The notes under the pieces: generated by a model | Database searches by the model: none | Told to the model about the DNA's origin: nothing | What the model saw: the letters and a program-made list of their open reading frames with translations, nothing else | Shown here: one piece after another, positions 43,943 through 52,864 of the stretch | Layout of the letters: each line of letters opens with the position of its first letter | Position numbering within the stretch: the first letter of the stretch is position 1 | Translations under genes and position numbers: made by a program | Assembly (NCBI GenBank): GCA_015065265.1 | Contig: SVQQ01000004.1 | Location: 1 to 64,000 of the forward strand | Direction: 5' to 3' | Length of the DNA stretch: 64,000 bases | DNA from: Oscillospiraceae bacterium | GTDB lineage: Bacteria > Bacillota > Clostridia > Oscillospirales > SIG627

Positions 43943-45663
43943 TTTGTTCCCTCCTGTGAAGAATACTGGGTGTCATATATCTCTTTATAGGCAACACAAG
44001 TGTCTAAAAGGTCCTTGTGAGTACCTTCGCCTACCACGACTCCGTCTTCAAGGACGATAATCTTGTCGGCGTGAAGTACAGATGAGGCACGTTGAGAAAC
44101 AATAAAGACTGTTGGGTTTTGAGGCAAGGTGGAAATGGCGCGACGTAAATTCAAGTCGGTGAGATAGTCAAGTGCCGACGATGAGTCGTCGAGGATAAGT
44201 ATTTTCGGGTTTCCTACTATGGCACGTGCGATAGTCAGTCTCTGACGTTGACCGCCTGACAGGTTCTTACCACCTGCTTCAATTTCAAAGTCCAGACCAC
44301 CTTCTTTTTCCATAACAAAGTCTTTTGCCTGTGCTATTTCAAGGGCGGTTATAATTTCTTCGTCTGTGGCATCTTTTTTGCCCCACTTCATATTGTCACG
44401 GACGCTTCCGTGAAAGAGGGTGGCTTTCTGCGGGACGATACCGATTTTTGAACGCAAAGATTTCTCTGAATAGTCGTTTACGTTTTTGCCTCCTACTTTA
44501 ACTACGCCCTCTGTGGCTTTATAAAAGGCGGGAATAAGGTTTATAAGGGTGGTTTTTCCGTCTCCCGTTCCCCCTATTACGCCTATTGTTTCACCTTCTT
44601 TGGCACTAAAGGTAATACCCGTTAGCGACAGGTCTCCTGCCCCCTCATATCTGAATGACACGTTTTCAAAGGACACGTCCCCTTGGGATGTGTATTCCTC
44701 TCCCTTGTCTTCTATAAAGGGGATTTCAAGTACGTCACTTATTCTGGTAGCACAAGCAAGAGATTTGGAAATTGTAACGATAAGGTTTGCAAGTTTTACA
44801 AGTTCCACAAGGATTTGGGACATATAGTTATAAAGGGCTACAACGTCGCCCTGTGACAAGGTTCCGATATTGATTTTTATACTTCCGCTCCATACAAGGA
44901 CTGCGATACCTGTATTTATGATAATAAAGGTAAGGGGGTTTGTCAGTGCGGAAATTTTGCCGACAAAACTTTCACCTTTTGCAAAAAGGTCGTTGTTTTT
45001 TCCAAAAGATGACACTTCATCGTCCTCTTTACAAAAGGCTCTGATAACTCTTGCGCCTGTAAGGTTTTCCTTGGTTGAATGGGTAAGAGTTTCAAGGTTA
45101 GTTTGCACCTTTTTATGTAAGGGCATTGTAATGAGGGTTATACCGAATACTACTACGGAAAGTAATATGATAACTACAAGGAAGATAAGTGAAATTTTCA
45201 CGTCTATGGTGAATGCCATAATCATAGCGCCAAATACTACGAAGGGTGAACGTAAAAGGAGTCGAAGCGCCAAGTTCATACCTGTCTGCACTTGGTTTAC
45301 GTCGCTGGTCATTCTGGTGATAAATTTTGCAGTTCCTACTTTATCAAGTTCGGAATAGGAAAGTTTACCGATGTGAGAGAAAAGGGCGTGGCGGATACGT
45401 GTAACGAAGCCTACCGATGCTTTTGCGGCAAAGTATTGGGCAGTAACTGAAAAAACAAAGCCAACAAATGCAAGTGCTACCAAGAGGAGCATATACTTTA
45501 TAATGTCCCCTTTGCCCTCTTGTCCTTTTGCTATGCCAATATCGATGATATCTGCCACTACCAGAGGCACAAAAAGTTCAAAGAGTGCTTCCAGTAATTT
45601 AAAAAGTGGACCAAGTACCGCTTCTTTTTTATATGATGACATATATTTAAAAAGTTTGTTCAC
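43939..45663 (-). CDS. ABC exporter half-transporter (degenerate NBD)
   Basis: 574 residues with the same domain order. Walker A is GGTGDGKT and the signature is a canonical LSGGQRQR, but Walker B reads LILDDSSSALD, with Asp where the catalytic Glu should be, and the H-loop is VSQRASS, Gln for His. These changes are the hallmark of the non-hydrolytic half of heterodimeric exporters and complement the partner's variant LSLGQ. Starts at GTG after AAGGAG; the end overlaps the partner start by four bases. Confidence 0.92.
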   Translation of the reverse strand: MNKLFKYMSSYKKEAVLGPLFKLLEALFELFVPLVVADIIDIGIAKGQEGKGDIIKYMLLLVALAFVGFVFSVTAQYFAAKASVGFVTRIRHALFSHIGKLSYSELDKVGTAKFITRMTSDVNQVQTGMNLALRLLLRSPFVVFGAMIMAFTIDVKISLIFLVVIILLSVVVFGITLITMPLHKKVQTNLETLTHSTKENLTGARVIRAFCKEDDEVSSFGKNNDLFAKGESFVGKISALTNPLTFIIINTGIAVLVWSGSIKINIGTLSQGDVVALYNYMSQILVELVKLANLIVTISKSLACATRISDVLEIPFIEDKGEEYTSQGDVSFENVSFRYEGAGDLSLTGITFSAKEGETIGVIGGTGDGKTTLINLIPAFYKATEGVVKVGGKNVNDYSEKSLRSKIGIVPQKATLFHGSVRDNMKWGKKDATDEEIITALEIAQAKDFVMEKEGGLDFEIEAGGKNLSGGQRQRLTIARAIVGNPKILILDDSSSALDYLTDLNLRRAISTLPQNPTVFIVSQRASSVLHADKIIVLEDGVVVGEGTHKDLLDTCVAYKEIYDTQYSSQEGTK

Positions 45664-45696
45664 GTTTTTCTCCTTGATAAATAGTTTGACATCTAT

Positions 45697-45724
45697 ATTT
45701 TACCACATTTAAAAATATTAGCAA
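45697..45724 (-). promoter_or_regulatory. Promoter of the ABC-TipAS operon
   Basis: TTGCTA, 16-bp spacer, TAAAAT on the minus strand; the -35 is weak. No MerR-type 19-bp spacer was found. Confidence 0.45.
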
Positions 45725-45751
45725 TTATTTTTGATAAATTTCTTCAACTAT

Positions 45752-45780
45752 TTGAAAATTTCATACTTTTGTGTTAAAAT
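45752..45780 (+). promoter_or_regulatory. Promoter of the lipoprotein gene at 45809
   Basis: TTGAAA, 17-bp spacer, TAAAAT, followed by AAAGGAG. Confidence 0.6.
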
Positions 45781-45808
45781 AAATTAAGATAATGAAAGGA
45801 GTTATATT

Positions 45809-46801
45809 ATGAAAAACACTCTTTTGAAGGTTTTTGTTATTTTTTCTTGTATTTTTGTCCTTCTTTTATCTTCTTGCTCGAATAAAAGCAGGAACATTGC
45901 CACAGATGCCTTTGATGCTGTGGTGGAAGGTGACAAAGAGGGATTTTACGAACTTATAAAATTTGACGACTACAATGAACTATTAAGTTTTGAAAATTTC
46001 GAGTATTTCTTTGACACTTTGAAACTTGAAAAAGATTACAAGGTTAAAAAGGTAAGTAATTTAGTTTGGGTTGCCGAGTCTAAGGCTGGAAGTGTAGAAA
46101 TTAAACTTACTCCCGATGAAAGTTATATAGACCCTGACGCCTTTCTCTTGAAGGAATCTACTGTTACGGTGCCTCTTGGGTCAAAGGTATTACTCAATTC
46201 CAATGAACTAACGTCCCTTGTTAACTCAACAAGACAGGGGGACGAATATTCTCTGCCTGTGATTTTTGACGGTGGAAAATATGACCTTGAAGTAATCCTG
46301 CCTTATGCAGAAAGTAAAACTTTCAATTTGGACAGTGAAAATCTAGTTATAACTCCTGCGCGTATGACTCTAAATGAAGACAGTGAAGGTGAACTTATTG
46401 CCTTTGCGGACAGTTTTGTTAAAGCACTTTATTATAATGCTCAGAGTGCCAAGTTGTTTTATGAACTGCAAGTTCCCTTTGTTTCAAGTGTAATATCTGA
46501 AACGGAACTTATGGAACTTAAAGAAGAATATAACGAAGTGTCCGACATATTCGTGGTGTATGACGATGAAGGTAATTTACTAAAGGACGGTATATTTGAC
46601 CTGCTCTTTACAGACTCTTTGGCGAATATAAGTCATAACGGTGAAAACTTTATTGTAAATCTCACTCTTGATTTTTCTTACCAGATGAAAGGTGAATCGG
46701 GTGACGTTCAAGACGTTTTTGACGATATACAAGTTGAGGTTACCTTAGTTTTTGATGGAGAAAAATGGGGAGTTGTTGCTTTTGACGGTGACACTTTATA
46801 A
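45809..46801 (+). CDS. Lipoprotein of unknown function, TcaA-like features
   Basis: 330 residues. The signal peptide ends with lipobox LSSC (Cys23), so it is membrane-anchored outside the cell. The body has an N-terminal NTF2-like helical stretch ('ATDAFDAVVEGDKEGFYELI') and a beta-rich middle ('VPLGSKVLLNSNELTS', 'VIFDGGKYDLEVILPYA') reminiscent of extracellular domains of TcaA/YvbJ-type envelope proteins; the last 120 residues again look NTF2-like. No catalytic motif. Single gene with its own promoter and terminator; function unknown. Confidence 0.7.
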   Translation: MKNTLLKVFVIFSCIFVLLLSSCSNKSRNIATDAFDAVVEGDKEGFYELIKFDDYNELLSFENFEYFFDTLKLEKDYKVKKVSNLVWVAESKAGSVEIKLTPDESYIDPDAFLLKESTVTVPLGSKVLLNSNELTSLVNSTRQGDEYSLPVIFDGGKYDLEVILPYAESKTFNLDSENLVITPARMTLNEDSEGELIAFADSFVKALYYNAQSAKLFYELQVPFVSSVISETELMELKEEYNEVSDIFVVYDDEGNLLKDGIFDLLFTDSLANISHNGENFIVNLTLDFSYQMKGESGDVQDVFDDIQVEVTLVFDGEKWGVVAFDGDTL

Positions 46802-46806
46802 AAGAC

Positions 46807-46841
46807 CAGGGCATCATCATTATTGATGATGCCCTGTTTTT
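46807..46841 (+). terminator. Terminator of the lipoprotein gene
   Basis: CAGGGCATCATCA-TTAT-TGATGATGCCCTG and TTTTT. The stop codon of the converging MocR gene lies in its loop. Confidence 0.85.
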
Positions 46842-47917
46842 GTGCTTTCTTTTCTTCTTTTTCTTCTTACTGAATTTATGTGGCGTTCAAAGGCTGACGT
46901 GTTTATAAGATGCGCTATAAGGTACTGCTCGAAAGCGGGTACGGTGCAGGAATAAAAGCCCAAAGCCTTTTTGAAGTCCTCGCATAAGTTTTGAGGTAAC
47001 ACCATATATGCGACTCTCAAAGAGGGTGATATGGTCTTTGAAAAGGTGTTAATGTAAATTACGTTACCGCCGTCAGATAATGAAAAGAGGGTTTCTTCAG
47101 TTTTTTTTGACAGTGTAAATTCAGATTCAAAATCGTCCTCTACTATAATTCCGTTGTTCTTTTGTGACCAGGTTATATATTCGCGTCTTTTGGAGGCAGA
47201 TGCCGTAACGCCCGACGGGTAACTTCTGTACGGAGAAATATGTAAAACGTCAACGTTACTGTTTTTGAGGGCTTTAGAAGTTATTCCGTTTTTACCGAGG
47301 GGAAGTAATTTTACATTTACACCCTTTGCTTTATATACTTGATAAATTTTTTGATAAGAGGGGTTTTCTATGCCCCATATTTTTTCTCTTCCGAGAAATT
47401 CGACTATCATTCCGTAAAGATATTCTGCTCCCGACCCTATGAAAATCTGTTCGGGGGACGCCACAATTCCCCTACTTCTATTTAAATATCTTGAAATTGA
47501 CTGCCTTAATTCCATAGTACCGAAGTTCTCGGATTTTTCCATCAACAGTTCACCATAATCAGAGATAACGCGTCTCATTGAACGGGCAATAACTGAATAC
47601 GGAAAAGAAAAAGTGTCGCTTGTATATTTTTTGTGATATACTACCTGTGTTTCTTCGGCTACCGAATAGTTTTCATCTTCGCTGTATATGACAAAATATC
47701 CGCTACGTTGTTTTCCTTCGATATATCCTTCGTCAACAAGAAGAGTATATGCACGTTCTACGGTTATAACACTGACGCCCGTTTCTTCGGCTACAAGTCT
47801 TTTTGAAGGAAGTTTTTCACCGAATTTATATACTCCGTTTATAATATCATCTCTTATTTGCTTATATAATGTTATATAGGCGTATTTATCACTTTGTTTA
47901 TCGATTACGTACTTCAT
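46820..47917 (-). CDS. MocR/GabR-family regulator, C-terminally truncated
   Basis: 365 residues against about 460-480 for the family. N-terminal GntR-type winged helix ('YKQIRDDIINGVYKFGEKLP', 'TGVSVITVERAYTLLVDEGY') fused to an aminotransferase-like domain with 'IFIGSGAEYLYGMIVEFLG', 'ISPYRSYPSGV' and the PLP lysine in 'NTFSKTISPSLRVAYMVLP'. It breaks off after AFERHINSVRRKRRKESTKT; the small C-terminal domain of fold-type I enzymes, about 100 residues, is missing and the frame ends in the neighbour's terminator. Divergent from a PdxU-like S-component gene, suggesting a PdxR-like role in vitamin B6 uptake. May be defective. Confidence 0.8.
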   Translation of the reverse strand: MKYVIDKQSDKYAYITLYKQIRDDIINGVYKFGEKLPSKRLVAEETGVSVITVERAYTLLVDEGYIEGKQRSGYFVIYSEDENYSVAEETQVVYHKKYTSDTFSFPYSVIARSMRRVISDYGELLMEKSENFGTMELRQSISRYLNRSRGIVASPEQIFIGSGAEYLYGMIVEFLGREKIWGIENPSYQKIYQVYKAKGVNVKLLPLGKNGITSKALKNSNVDVLHISPYRSYPSGVTASASKRREYITWSQKNNGIIVEDDFESEFTLSKKTEETLFSLSDGGNVIYINTFSKTISPSLRVAYMVLPQNLCEDFKKALGFYSCTVPAFEQYLIAHLINTSAFERHINSVRRKRRKESTKTGHHQ

Positions 47918-48007
47918 CTGGTATTATAAAAAACTCCTGATTTGATTATTTTAATATATCCAGAATTATTTTATAATTTTCTTATCAAGTTGTCAAGGAG
48001 TAATTAT

Positions 48008-48487
48008 ATGAAAGAGAAAAGATTAAACGGATTAAGACTTATGTGTCTTACCGCCATTTTTATGGCTATGAACGTTGCCTTTAGTTCCTTTGGTATACCA
48101 GTGCCTGCGGGTAGGATTTATCTGTGTGATGCTGTGATTTGTACCGCCGCGCTTTCCTTAAATCCTTTATGTGCTTTCTTTGTGGGCGGCGTAGGTTCGT
48201 TTTTAGGAGACTTTTTCTTCTACCCTGCCGCTATGTTCGTGTCACTTGTGGTTCACGGACTGCAAGGAATTATGATATCGCTAATTGGAAGAAAAACTGA
48301 TAGTCTTATAAGAAAAGTTTTTGCGGTATGTGTAGGTGCGATAATTATGGTGGTCGGATACACCCTTGGCTGTGCCTTTGTTTACGGAACGCCCGAGGGG
48401 GCAATTATCAATATTCCTTATGAAGCATTACAGGCGACAGTTGGCGGAGTGTTAGGGCTTTTGGTACATAAAAGAATTAAGTTTTAG
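48008..48487 (+). CDS. ECF transporter S-component, possibly pyridoxine-specific (PdxU-like)
   Basis: 159 residues, five to six hydrophobic helices. 'MCLTAIFMAMNVAFSSFGIP', PVPAGRIYLCDAVICTAALS and VGGVGSFLGDFFFYP are typical of ECF S-components. The substrate is not encoded in an obvious motif; the divergent MocR-type, PLP-binding regulator makes vitamin B6 the best guess. The ATG with AAGGAG upstream was chosen over an in-frame ATG 22 codons earlier that overlaps the promoter region. The promoter has a good TATAAT but a poor -35, as expected for activation by a MocR protein. Confidence 0.75.
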   Translation: MKEKRLNGLRLMCLTAIFMAMNVAFSSFGIPVPAGRIYLCDAVICTAALSLNPLCAFFVGGVGSFLGDFFFYPAAMFVSLVVHGLQGIMISLIGRKTDSLIRKVFAVCVGAIIMVVGYTLGCAFVYGTPEGAIINIPYEALQATVGGVLGLLVHKRIKF

Positions 48488-48493
48488 AAAGTA

Positions 48494-48540
48494 AAAAATT
48501 AAAGCCGAGAAAGTTAAAACTTTCTCGGCTTATCTTTTTG
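48494..48540. terminator. Bidirectional terminator between the S-component gene and rplQ
   Basis: AAGCCGAGAAAGTT-AA-AACTTTCTCGGCTT with T-rich tracts on both sides. It closes the ribosomal protein array right after rplQ. Confidence 0.85.
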
Positions 48541-48544
48541 TAAA

Positions 48545-48889
48545 TTACTTTACAAGTTCAATAATAGCCATTTCAGCAGCGTCACCGCGTCTGGGTCCTT
48601 TACGAAGGATTCTTGTATAGCCACCATTTCTTTCTGCATATGCAGGAGCGATTTCGTTGAACAGTTTTGTTACAACTTCCTCTTTAGTGATAAATGCAAG
48701 TGCCTGTCTTCTGGCTGCAAGTGTATTTGTTTTACCAAGCGTAATCATTTTTTCAGCAAGGCTTCTTACTTCCTTTGCTCTTGTTACGGTGGTTTCTATT
48801 GAACCGTTTTCTAAAAGGTATGTTGTCATACCTCTGAGCATTGCCATTCTTTGTTCGGTTGTACGACCTAACTTTCTTGTTCCTGGCAT
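48545..48889 (-). CDS. rplQ: Ribosomal protein L17
   Basis: 114 residues; the start '[20 protein letters not shown]' and the end [12 protein letters not shown] are typical. It surrounds the peptide exit tunnel region of the large subunit. Last gene of the alpha operon, with AAAGGAGG upstream. In many Firmicutes ecfA1-ecfA2-ecfT follow; here a terminator follows instead. Confidence 0.97.
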   Translation of the reverse strand: MPGTRKLGRTTEQRMAMLRGMTTYLLENGSIETTVTRAKEVRSLAEKMITLGKTNTLAARRQALAFITKEEVVTKLFNEIAPAYAERNGGYTRILRKGPRRGDAAEMAIIELVK

Positions 48890-48932
48890 TTTGTGTTCCT
48901 CCTTTACTCAGTATTACAAACGCTGTGCGTCC

Positions 48933-49886
48933 TTATTCGTCCTCTTTTTTAAGAGAAAGTCCCATATCTTCAAGTTTTTTGATAACTTCCTCGAGAGACT
49001 TCTTACCAAGGTTACGCACCTTAATCATTTCGTCTTGTGTATGATTTGTCAGGTCGCCTACTGTATCAATTCCTGCTCTCTTCAAGCAGTTGAATGAACG
49101 AACTGACAAGTCAAGTTCCTCAATGGTCATCTCAAGTTGAATTTTCTTGACGGTATCATCACCATCTACCATTCCAACAGCAGGCGAGTTCGCACTGTCT
49201 GAAAGATTGATAAACAGTTCAAGATGATCGTTGAGAATCTTGGCGGCAATTGAAACTGCTTCTTTTGCCGTAAGAGTTCCGTCGGTCTGAATTTCGATAG
49301 TAAGTTTATCAAAATCAATACTGTTTCCTACACGGGCAGGTGTAACGGTATAGTTCGCGTTATACACAGGCGTATAGATTGAGTCAGTATATATAATACC
49401 GATAGTTCCGGGGCCGTTCTGCTTATTCTTATCTGCGCTTACATAGCCTCTGCCCTGTTCAAAGGTGAGTTCCATATAAAACCTTGAATCTGCGGCAAGA
49501 GTTGCGATGTGGTGGTCGGGATTGATAATTTCGATATCTGAATCGATTTTTATATCACCCGCTGTTACCTCACACTCTCCTGTCATATCAATGATTACTG
49601 TTTTAGGACAGTCGCAGAAAAGTTTTGCTGTGATACCCTTGACGTTTAAGATGATTTCGGTAACGTCTTCCTTCACACCGGGGATTGTTGAGATTTCATG
49701 TAAAACACCATCAATTTTTACACAGGTTACAGCAACACCCGGAAGAGAACTGAGAAGCACTCTGCGGAGGGAATTTCCTAATGTTATACCAAATCCTCTT
49801 TCAAGGGGTTCAATTTCAAATTTGCCATATGAACCGTTTTCACTTAATTCAACGGTTTCAATACTCGGTCTCTTAAACTCTATCAT
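48933..49886 (-). CDS. rpoA: RNA polymerase alpha subunit
   Basis: 317 residues. N-terminal assembly domain ('[20 protein letters not shown]', '[16 protein letters not shown]') and C-terminal DNA-binding domain ('[20 protein letters not shown]', '[12 protein letters not shown]'). Two tandem ATG codons occur; the second gives six bases from AGGAGG and is preferred. About 100 bp of leader separates it from rpsD. Confidence 0.98.
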   Translation of the reverse strand: MIEFKRPSIETVELSENGSYGKFEIEPLERGFGITLGNSLRRVLLSSLPGVAVTCVKIDGVLHEISTIPGVKEDVTEIILNVKGITAKLFCDCPKTVIIDMTGECEVTAGDIKIDSDIEIINPDHHIATLAADSRFYMELTFEQGRGYVSADKNKQNGPGTIGIIYTDSIYTPVYNANYTVTPARVGNSIDFDKLTIEIQTDGTLTAKEAVSIAAKILNDHLELFINLSDSANSPAVGMVDGDDTVKKIQLEMTIEELDLSVRSFNCLKRAGIDTVGDLTNHTQDEMIKVRNLGKKSLEEVIKKLEDMGLSLKKEDE

Positions 49887-49990
49887 CATTTTCCTCCTCT
49901 GATTTAGTTTGTTAATAAACTAATACCCATTACGCCGCACACTGAATTGTACTGCGTAAATAAAAGTATCGGGCCATTTGATGATATCTC

Positions 49991-50620
49991 TTATTTTGAG
50001 TACAATTCGACGATAAGATGTTCCTGAATCTCGAAGTCAACGTCTTCTCTTGCAGGAAGAGTAACTACCTTAGCTGTAAGGTTCTGCTTGTTTACGTCGA
50101 GCCACTGAGGGTTCTTCTTATTGTCAATGTTTTCAACAAGTGACTTAAACTTAGGAAGAGATTTGCTCTTGTCCTTAACTGCGATCTCGTCACCAACTTT
50201 TACAAGTTGTGAAGGGATATTAGCCTTTGAGCCATTCAATGTGAAGTGACCGTGGCGAACGAGCTGTCTTGCGTCTCTTCTGCTTTCAGCAAGTCCCATT
50301 CTGTAAACTACGTTATCAAGTCTTCTTTCAATGAGTTTGAGAAGGTTTTCACCTGTCATACCCTCTTGTGCATCTGCCTTTGTAAAGTAGTTTCTGAACT
50401 GCTTTTCAAGAACGCCATAATATCTCTTTGCTTTCTGTTTTTCACGAAGCTGAAGTCCGTATTCTTTCATCATTCCTCTACGTGCTGAGCCATGCTGACC
50501 GGGGATTGTGCTTCTTCTTACAATAGCGCACTTATCGGTGAAACATCTGTCTCCTTTGAGGAACATTTTAACGCCTTCTCTACGACACTGTCTGCATGAA
50601 GGTCCTGTATATTTTGCCAT
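49991..50620 (-). CDS. rpsD: Ribosomal protein S4
   Basis: 209 residues. A primary 16S rRNA binder and, in other bacteria, a translational repressor of its operon. The N-terminal zinc-type [18 protein letters not shown] has four cysteines and so is the zinc-binding (C+) form. The S4 RNA-binding domain '[20 protein letters not shown]' followed by [12 protein letters not shown] is intact. Confidence 0.98.
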   Translation of the reverse strand: MAKYTGPSCRQCRREGVKMFLKGDRCFTDKCAIVRRSTIPGQHGSARRGMMKEYGLQLREKQKAKRYYGVLEKQFRNYFTKADAQEGMTGENLLKLIERRLDNVVYRMGLAESRRDARQLVRHGHFTLNGSKANIPSQLVKVGDEIAVKDKSKSLPKFKSLVENIDNKKNPQWLDVNKQNLTAKVVTLPAREDVDFEIQEHLIVELYSK

Positions 50621-50642
50621 ATTCTTGCACCTCCTTCTTTAA

Positions 50643-51044
50643 TTATACACGTCTTCTCTTGGGAGGACGGCATCCGTTATGCGGAATAGGTGTTACGTCT
50701 TTAATAAGTGTTATGTCAAGACCTGCTGTCTGAAGAGCTCTGATTGCAGATTCTCTTCCCTGACCGGGGCCTTTTACAAATACTTCAACTGTTTTAAGTC
50801 CGTGTTCCATTGCTGCCTTTGCTGCCTGTTCTGCTGCCATCTGTGCTGCAAAAGGTGTGGACTTCTTTGAACCCTTGAATCCGAGTTCTCCGGCTGATGC
50901 CCATGAAAGAGCATTTCCGTCTACGTCTGTAAGAGTAACTATTGTATTATTGTATGTGGAGCAGATGTGTGCCGCGCCCTTTTCAATGTTTTTTCTCTCA
51001 CGACGTCTCTTTACAGTCTTTTTAGCCTGTACTTTAGCTGCCAT
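50643..51044 (-). CDS. rpsK: Ribosomal protein S11
   Basis: 133 residues. '[20 protein letters not shown]' and '[20 protein letters not shown]', ending [10 protein letters not shown], are diagnostic. It binds the 690 loop near the mRNA exit on the platform of the small subunit. Strong GGAG site 10 bases before the ATG. Confidence 0.98.
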   Translation of the reverse strand: MAAKVQAKKTVKRRRERKNIEKGAAHICSTYNNTIVTLTDVDGNALSWASAGELGFKGSKKSTPFAAQMAAEQAAKAAMEHGLKTVEVFVKGPGQGRESAIRALQTAGLDITLIKDVTPIPHNGCRPPKRRRV

Positions 51045-51059
51045 TTAACTTGTCACTCC

Positions 51060-51428
51060 TTACTTCTTCTTATTAGCAATTGTCTTTGCGGGACCCTTGC
51101 GTGTTCTCGCGTTGGTCTTTGTTCTCTGACCTCTTACGGGAAGACCCTTACGATGACGGATTCCTTTGTAACATCCAATGTCTGTCATTGTCTTGATGTC
51201 ATAAGCAATCTTTCTTCTAAGGTCTCCTTCTACAACGAAATCGTTTTCAATAGCTTCACGAAGCTTTGCAAGTTCGTCGTCTGTAAGGTCCTTAACGCGT
51301 GTGTCGGGATTTATACCTGTTTTCTCAAGTAATTTGTTGGAAGCTGTTTTGCCGATACCGAAAATGTATGTCAATCCGATTTCGACACGCTTTTCTCTAG
51401 GAATATCTACGCCTGCTATACGAGCCAT
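51060..51428 (-). CDS. rpsM: Ribosomal protein S13
   Basis: 122 residues. '[20 protein letters not shown]' and the C-terminal [20 protein letters not shown] are typical. Located at the head of the 30S subunit and contacts the P-site tRNA and the 50S bridge. GGAGG upstream. Confidence 0.98.
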   Translation of the reverse strand: MARIAGVDIPREKRVEIGLTYIFGIGKTASNKLLEKTGINPDTRVKDLTDDELAKLREAIENDFVVEGDLRRKIAYDIKTMTDIGCYKGIRHRKGLPVRGQRTKTNARTRKGPAKTIANKKK

Positions 51429-51443
51429 TAATTACACCTCCAA

Positions 51444-51557
51444 TCAGCCTTGTTTCTGCTTATGCTTAGGATTTTCGCATATAACCATTACAACGCCTTT
51501 TCTTCTGATAATCTTACACTTCTCGCAAATTTTTTTTACAGAAGGCTTAACTTTCAT
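51444..51557 (-). CDS. rpmJ: Ribosomal protein L36
   Basis: 37 residues, [20 protein letters not shown] followed by a short basic tail. Zinc ligands Cys11, Cys14, Cys27 and His32 mark the zinc-dependent (C+) form. It sits between infA and rpsM as is usual; TGGAGG ribosome site upstream. Confidence 0.97.
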   Translation of the reverse strand: MKVKPSVKKICEKCKIIRRKGVVMVICENPKHKQKQG

Positions 51558-51607
51558 ATCAGTAACCTCCATTGTGTTATGATTTTTTAGTTTTTTGTTT
51601 TGCAGAA

Positions 51608-51823
51608 TTACAGTCTTCTGGTAATTCTGCCCTTAGTGGTGTCGTAAACTGATATATCTACCAGTACACGGTCACCGGGTACGATTTTAATATAATTCAT
51701 TCTCATTTTGCCCGAGATGTGAGCGAGAATGACAAGTTCGTTTTGAAGTTTTACTTTGAAGCACGCATTGGGAAGTGTTTCCACAACAAGTCCTTCAAAC
51801 TCCATTACGTCTTCTTTTCCCAA
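51608..51823 (-). CDS. infA: Translation initiation factor IF-1 (TTG start)
   Basis: 71 residues, an OB fold; '[20 protein letters not shown]' and '[20 protein letters not shown]' are diagnostic. It blocks the A site during initiation. The conserved protein start falls on a TTG codon seven bases after AGGAGG; the next ATG is six codons inside and would remove conserved residues. A weak start codon on an initiation factor gene may tune its level. Confidence 0.95.
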   Translation of the reverse strand: MGKEDVMEFEGLVVETLPNACFKVKLQNELVILAHISGKMRMNYIKIVPGDRVLVDISVYDTTKGRITRRL

Positions 51824-51834
51824 AATATTACCTC

Positions 51835-52116
51835 CTAATCGAAACTTTCAAACTTATTCTTTAAACTTTCTTTTATGTCGCGGTAAAGCTTTTTGTTGGT
51901 GATTTCTCCTGACAGGAGTTCTTTTTTTATTTCCTCTGACAAGGTCAGATTCAAATCTTCAACATGCTTTATCTGTTTTAGTTTTGGTTTTTCGAGTCTG
52001 CGTTTTCTGCCGTCAGATAAAAGGAGTTTTCCGTCGCGTTTGTCAATTACTGCAAACACGTAGCCTTTGTCTCTTCCTGAGGTGGATTTGACAATGCTTC
52101 CAAAATTCAATGACAC
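51835..52116 (-). CDS. KOW-domain RNA-binding protein of the spc region
   Basis: 93 residues from a GTG start just after the map stop. N-terminal KOW motif ('[20 protein letters not shown]') with a basic stretch [17 protein letters not shown], similar to proteins found between map and infA in clostridia and related to L14e-type ribosomal proteins. Probably binds ribosomal or other RNA; the exact role is not established. A longer frame overlapping map by about 57 bp was rejected. Confidence 0.8.
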   Translation of the reverse strand: MSLNFGSIVKSTSGRDKGYVFAVIDKRDGKLLLSDGRKRRLEKPKLKQIKHVEDLNLTLSEEIKKELLSGEITNKKLYRDIKESLKNKFESFD

Positions 52117-52117
52117 G

Positions 52118-52864
52118 TTACGCCTCGGTGAGTATCTCGACACCCGTTTCGGTAATGAGTACCGTATTTTCATAATGGGCGGCGAGTTTTCCGTCTTTTG
52201 TTACCACTGTCCATTCGTTATCAAGTGTTCTCACGTGGTGAAGTCCTTGACAAACCATAGGCTCTATGGCAATCGTTGTGCCTTTATAAATTCTGGGGCC
52301 ATGACCCGCTCTGCCGTAGTTTGGTACGTCGGGTTCTTCGTGAAGGTGTTCACCTACACCATGACCTATATAGTCTCTGACAACTGAATAACCATTCATC
52401 TCAACATAGTTCTGAATCTGGGAACCAATGTCCCCTACTCTTGAACCGTCTTTGATGCCCTTTACGCCTTCGAAGAAACTCTGTCGTGTGACGTCGATAA
52501 GGTGCAACGCCTCATCGCTTACGTCACCTACGGGGAAAGTGTTGGCACAGTCTCCGTGGAAGCCGAGGTAATATGCTCCGACGTCCACTTTGACGATATC
52601 GCCCTCAAGCAGAACCCTGTTACCCGGAATTCCGTGTATCACCTCGTCGTTTACACTGACACAAGCTGATGCCGGAAATCCGTTGTAGTTAAGGAACGAG
52701 GGCTTTGCTCCGTTTTGTTCGATAAAATTTCTTATAATGCGGTCAAGTTCTGACGTGGTCATTCCGGGTTTAATAGATTGACCTGCCAGTTTTAAGGCGC
52801 CTGCCGTGATTCGACACGCCTTACGCATTTTTTCGATATCTGTTTGATTTTTAATGTTAATCAT
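52118..52864 (-). CDS. map: Methionine aminopeptidase, type I
   Basis: 248 residues. Removes the initiator methionine from nascent proteins. Metal ligands are seen in 'VKVDVGAYYLGFHGDCANTF', 'YIGHGVGEHLHEEPDVPN' and 'TIAIEPMV'. No N-terminal zinc extension. ATGA overlap with the adk stop. Confidence 0.97.
   Translation of the reverse strand: MINIKNQTDIEKMRKACRITAGALKLAGQSIKPGMTTSELDRIIRNFIEQNGAKPSFLNYNGFPASACVSVNDEVIHGIPGNRVLLEGDIVKVDVGAYYLGFHGDCANTFPVGDVSDEALHLIDVTRQSFFEGVKGIKDGSRVGDIGSQIQNYVEMNGYSVVRDYIGHGVGEHLHEEPDVPNYGRAGHGPRIYKGTTIAIEPMVCQGLHHVRTLDNEWTVVTKDGKLAAHYENTVLITETGVEILTEA

Noticed and set aside
52117-52173. Longer form of the KOW protein overlapping map by 57 bp
   Set aside because: The extra 19 residues are not typical of the family, and a GTG with a plausible ribosome site stands right after the map stop.
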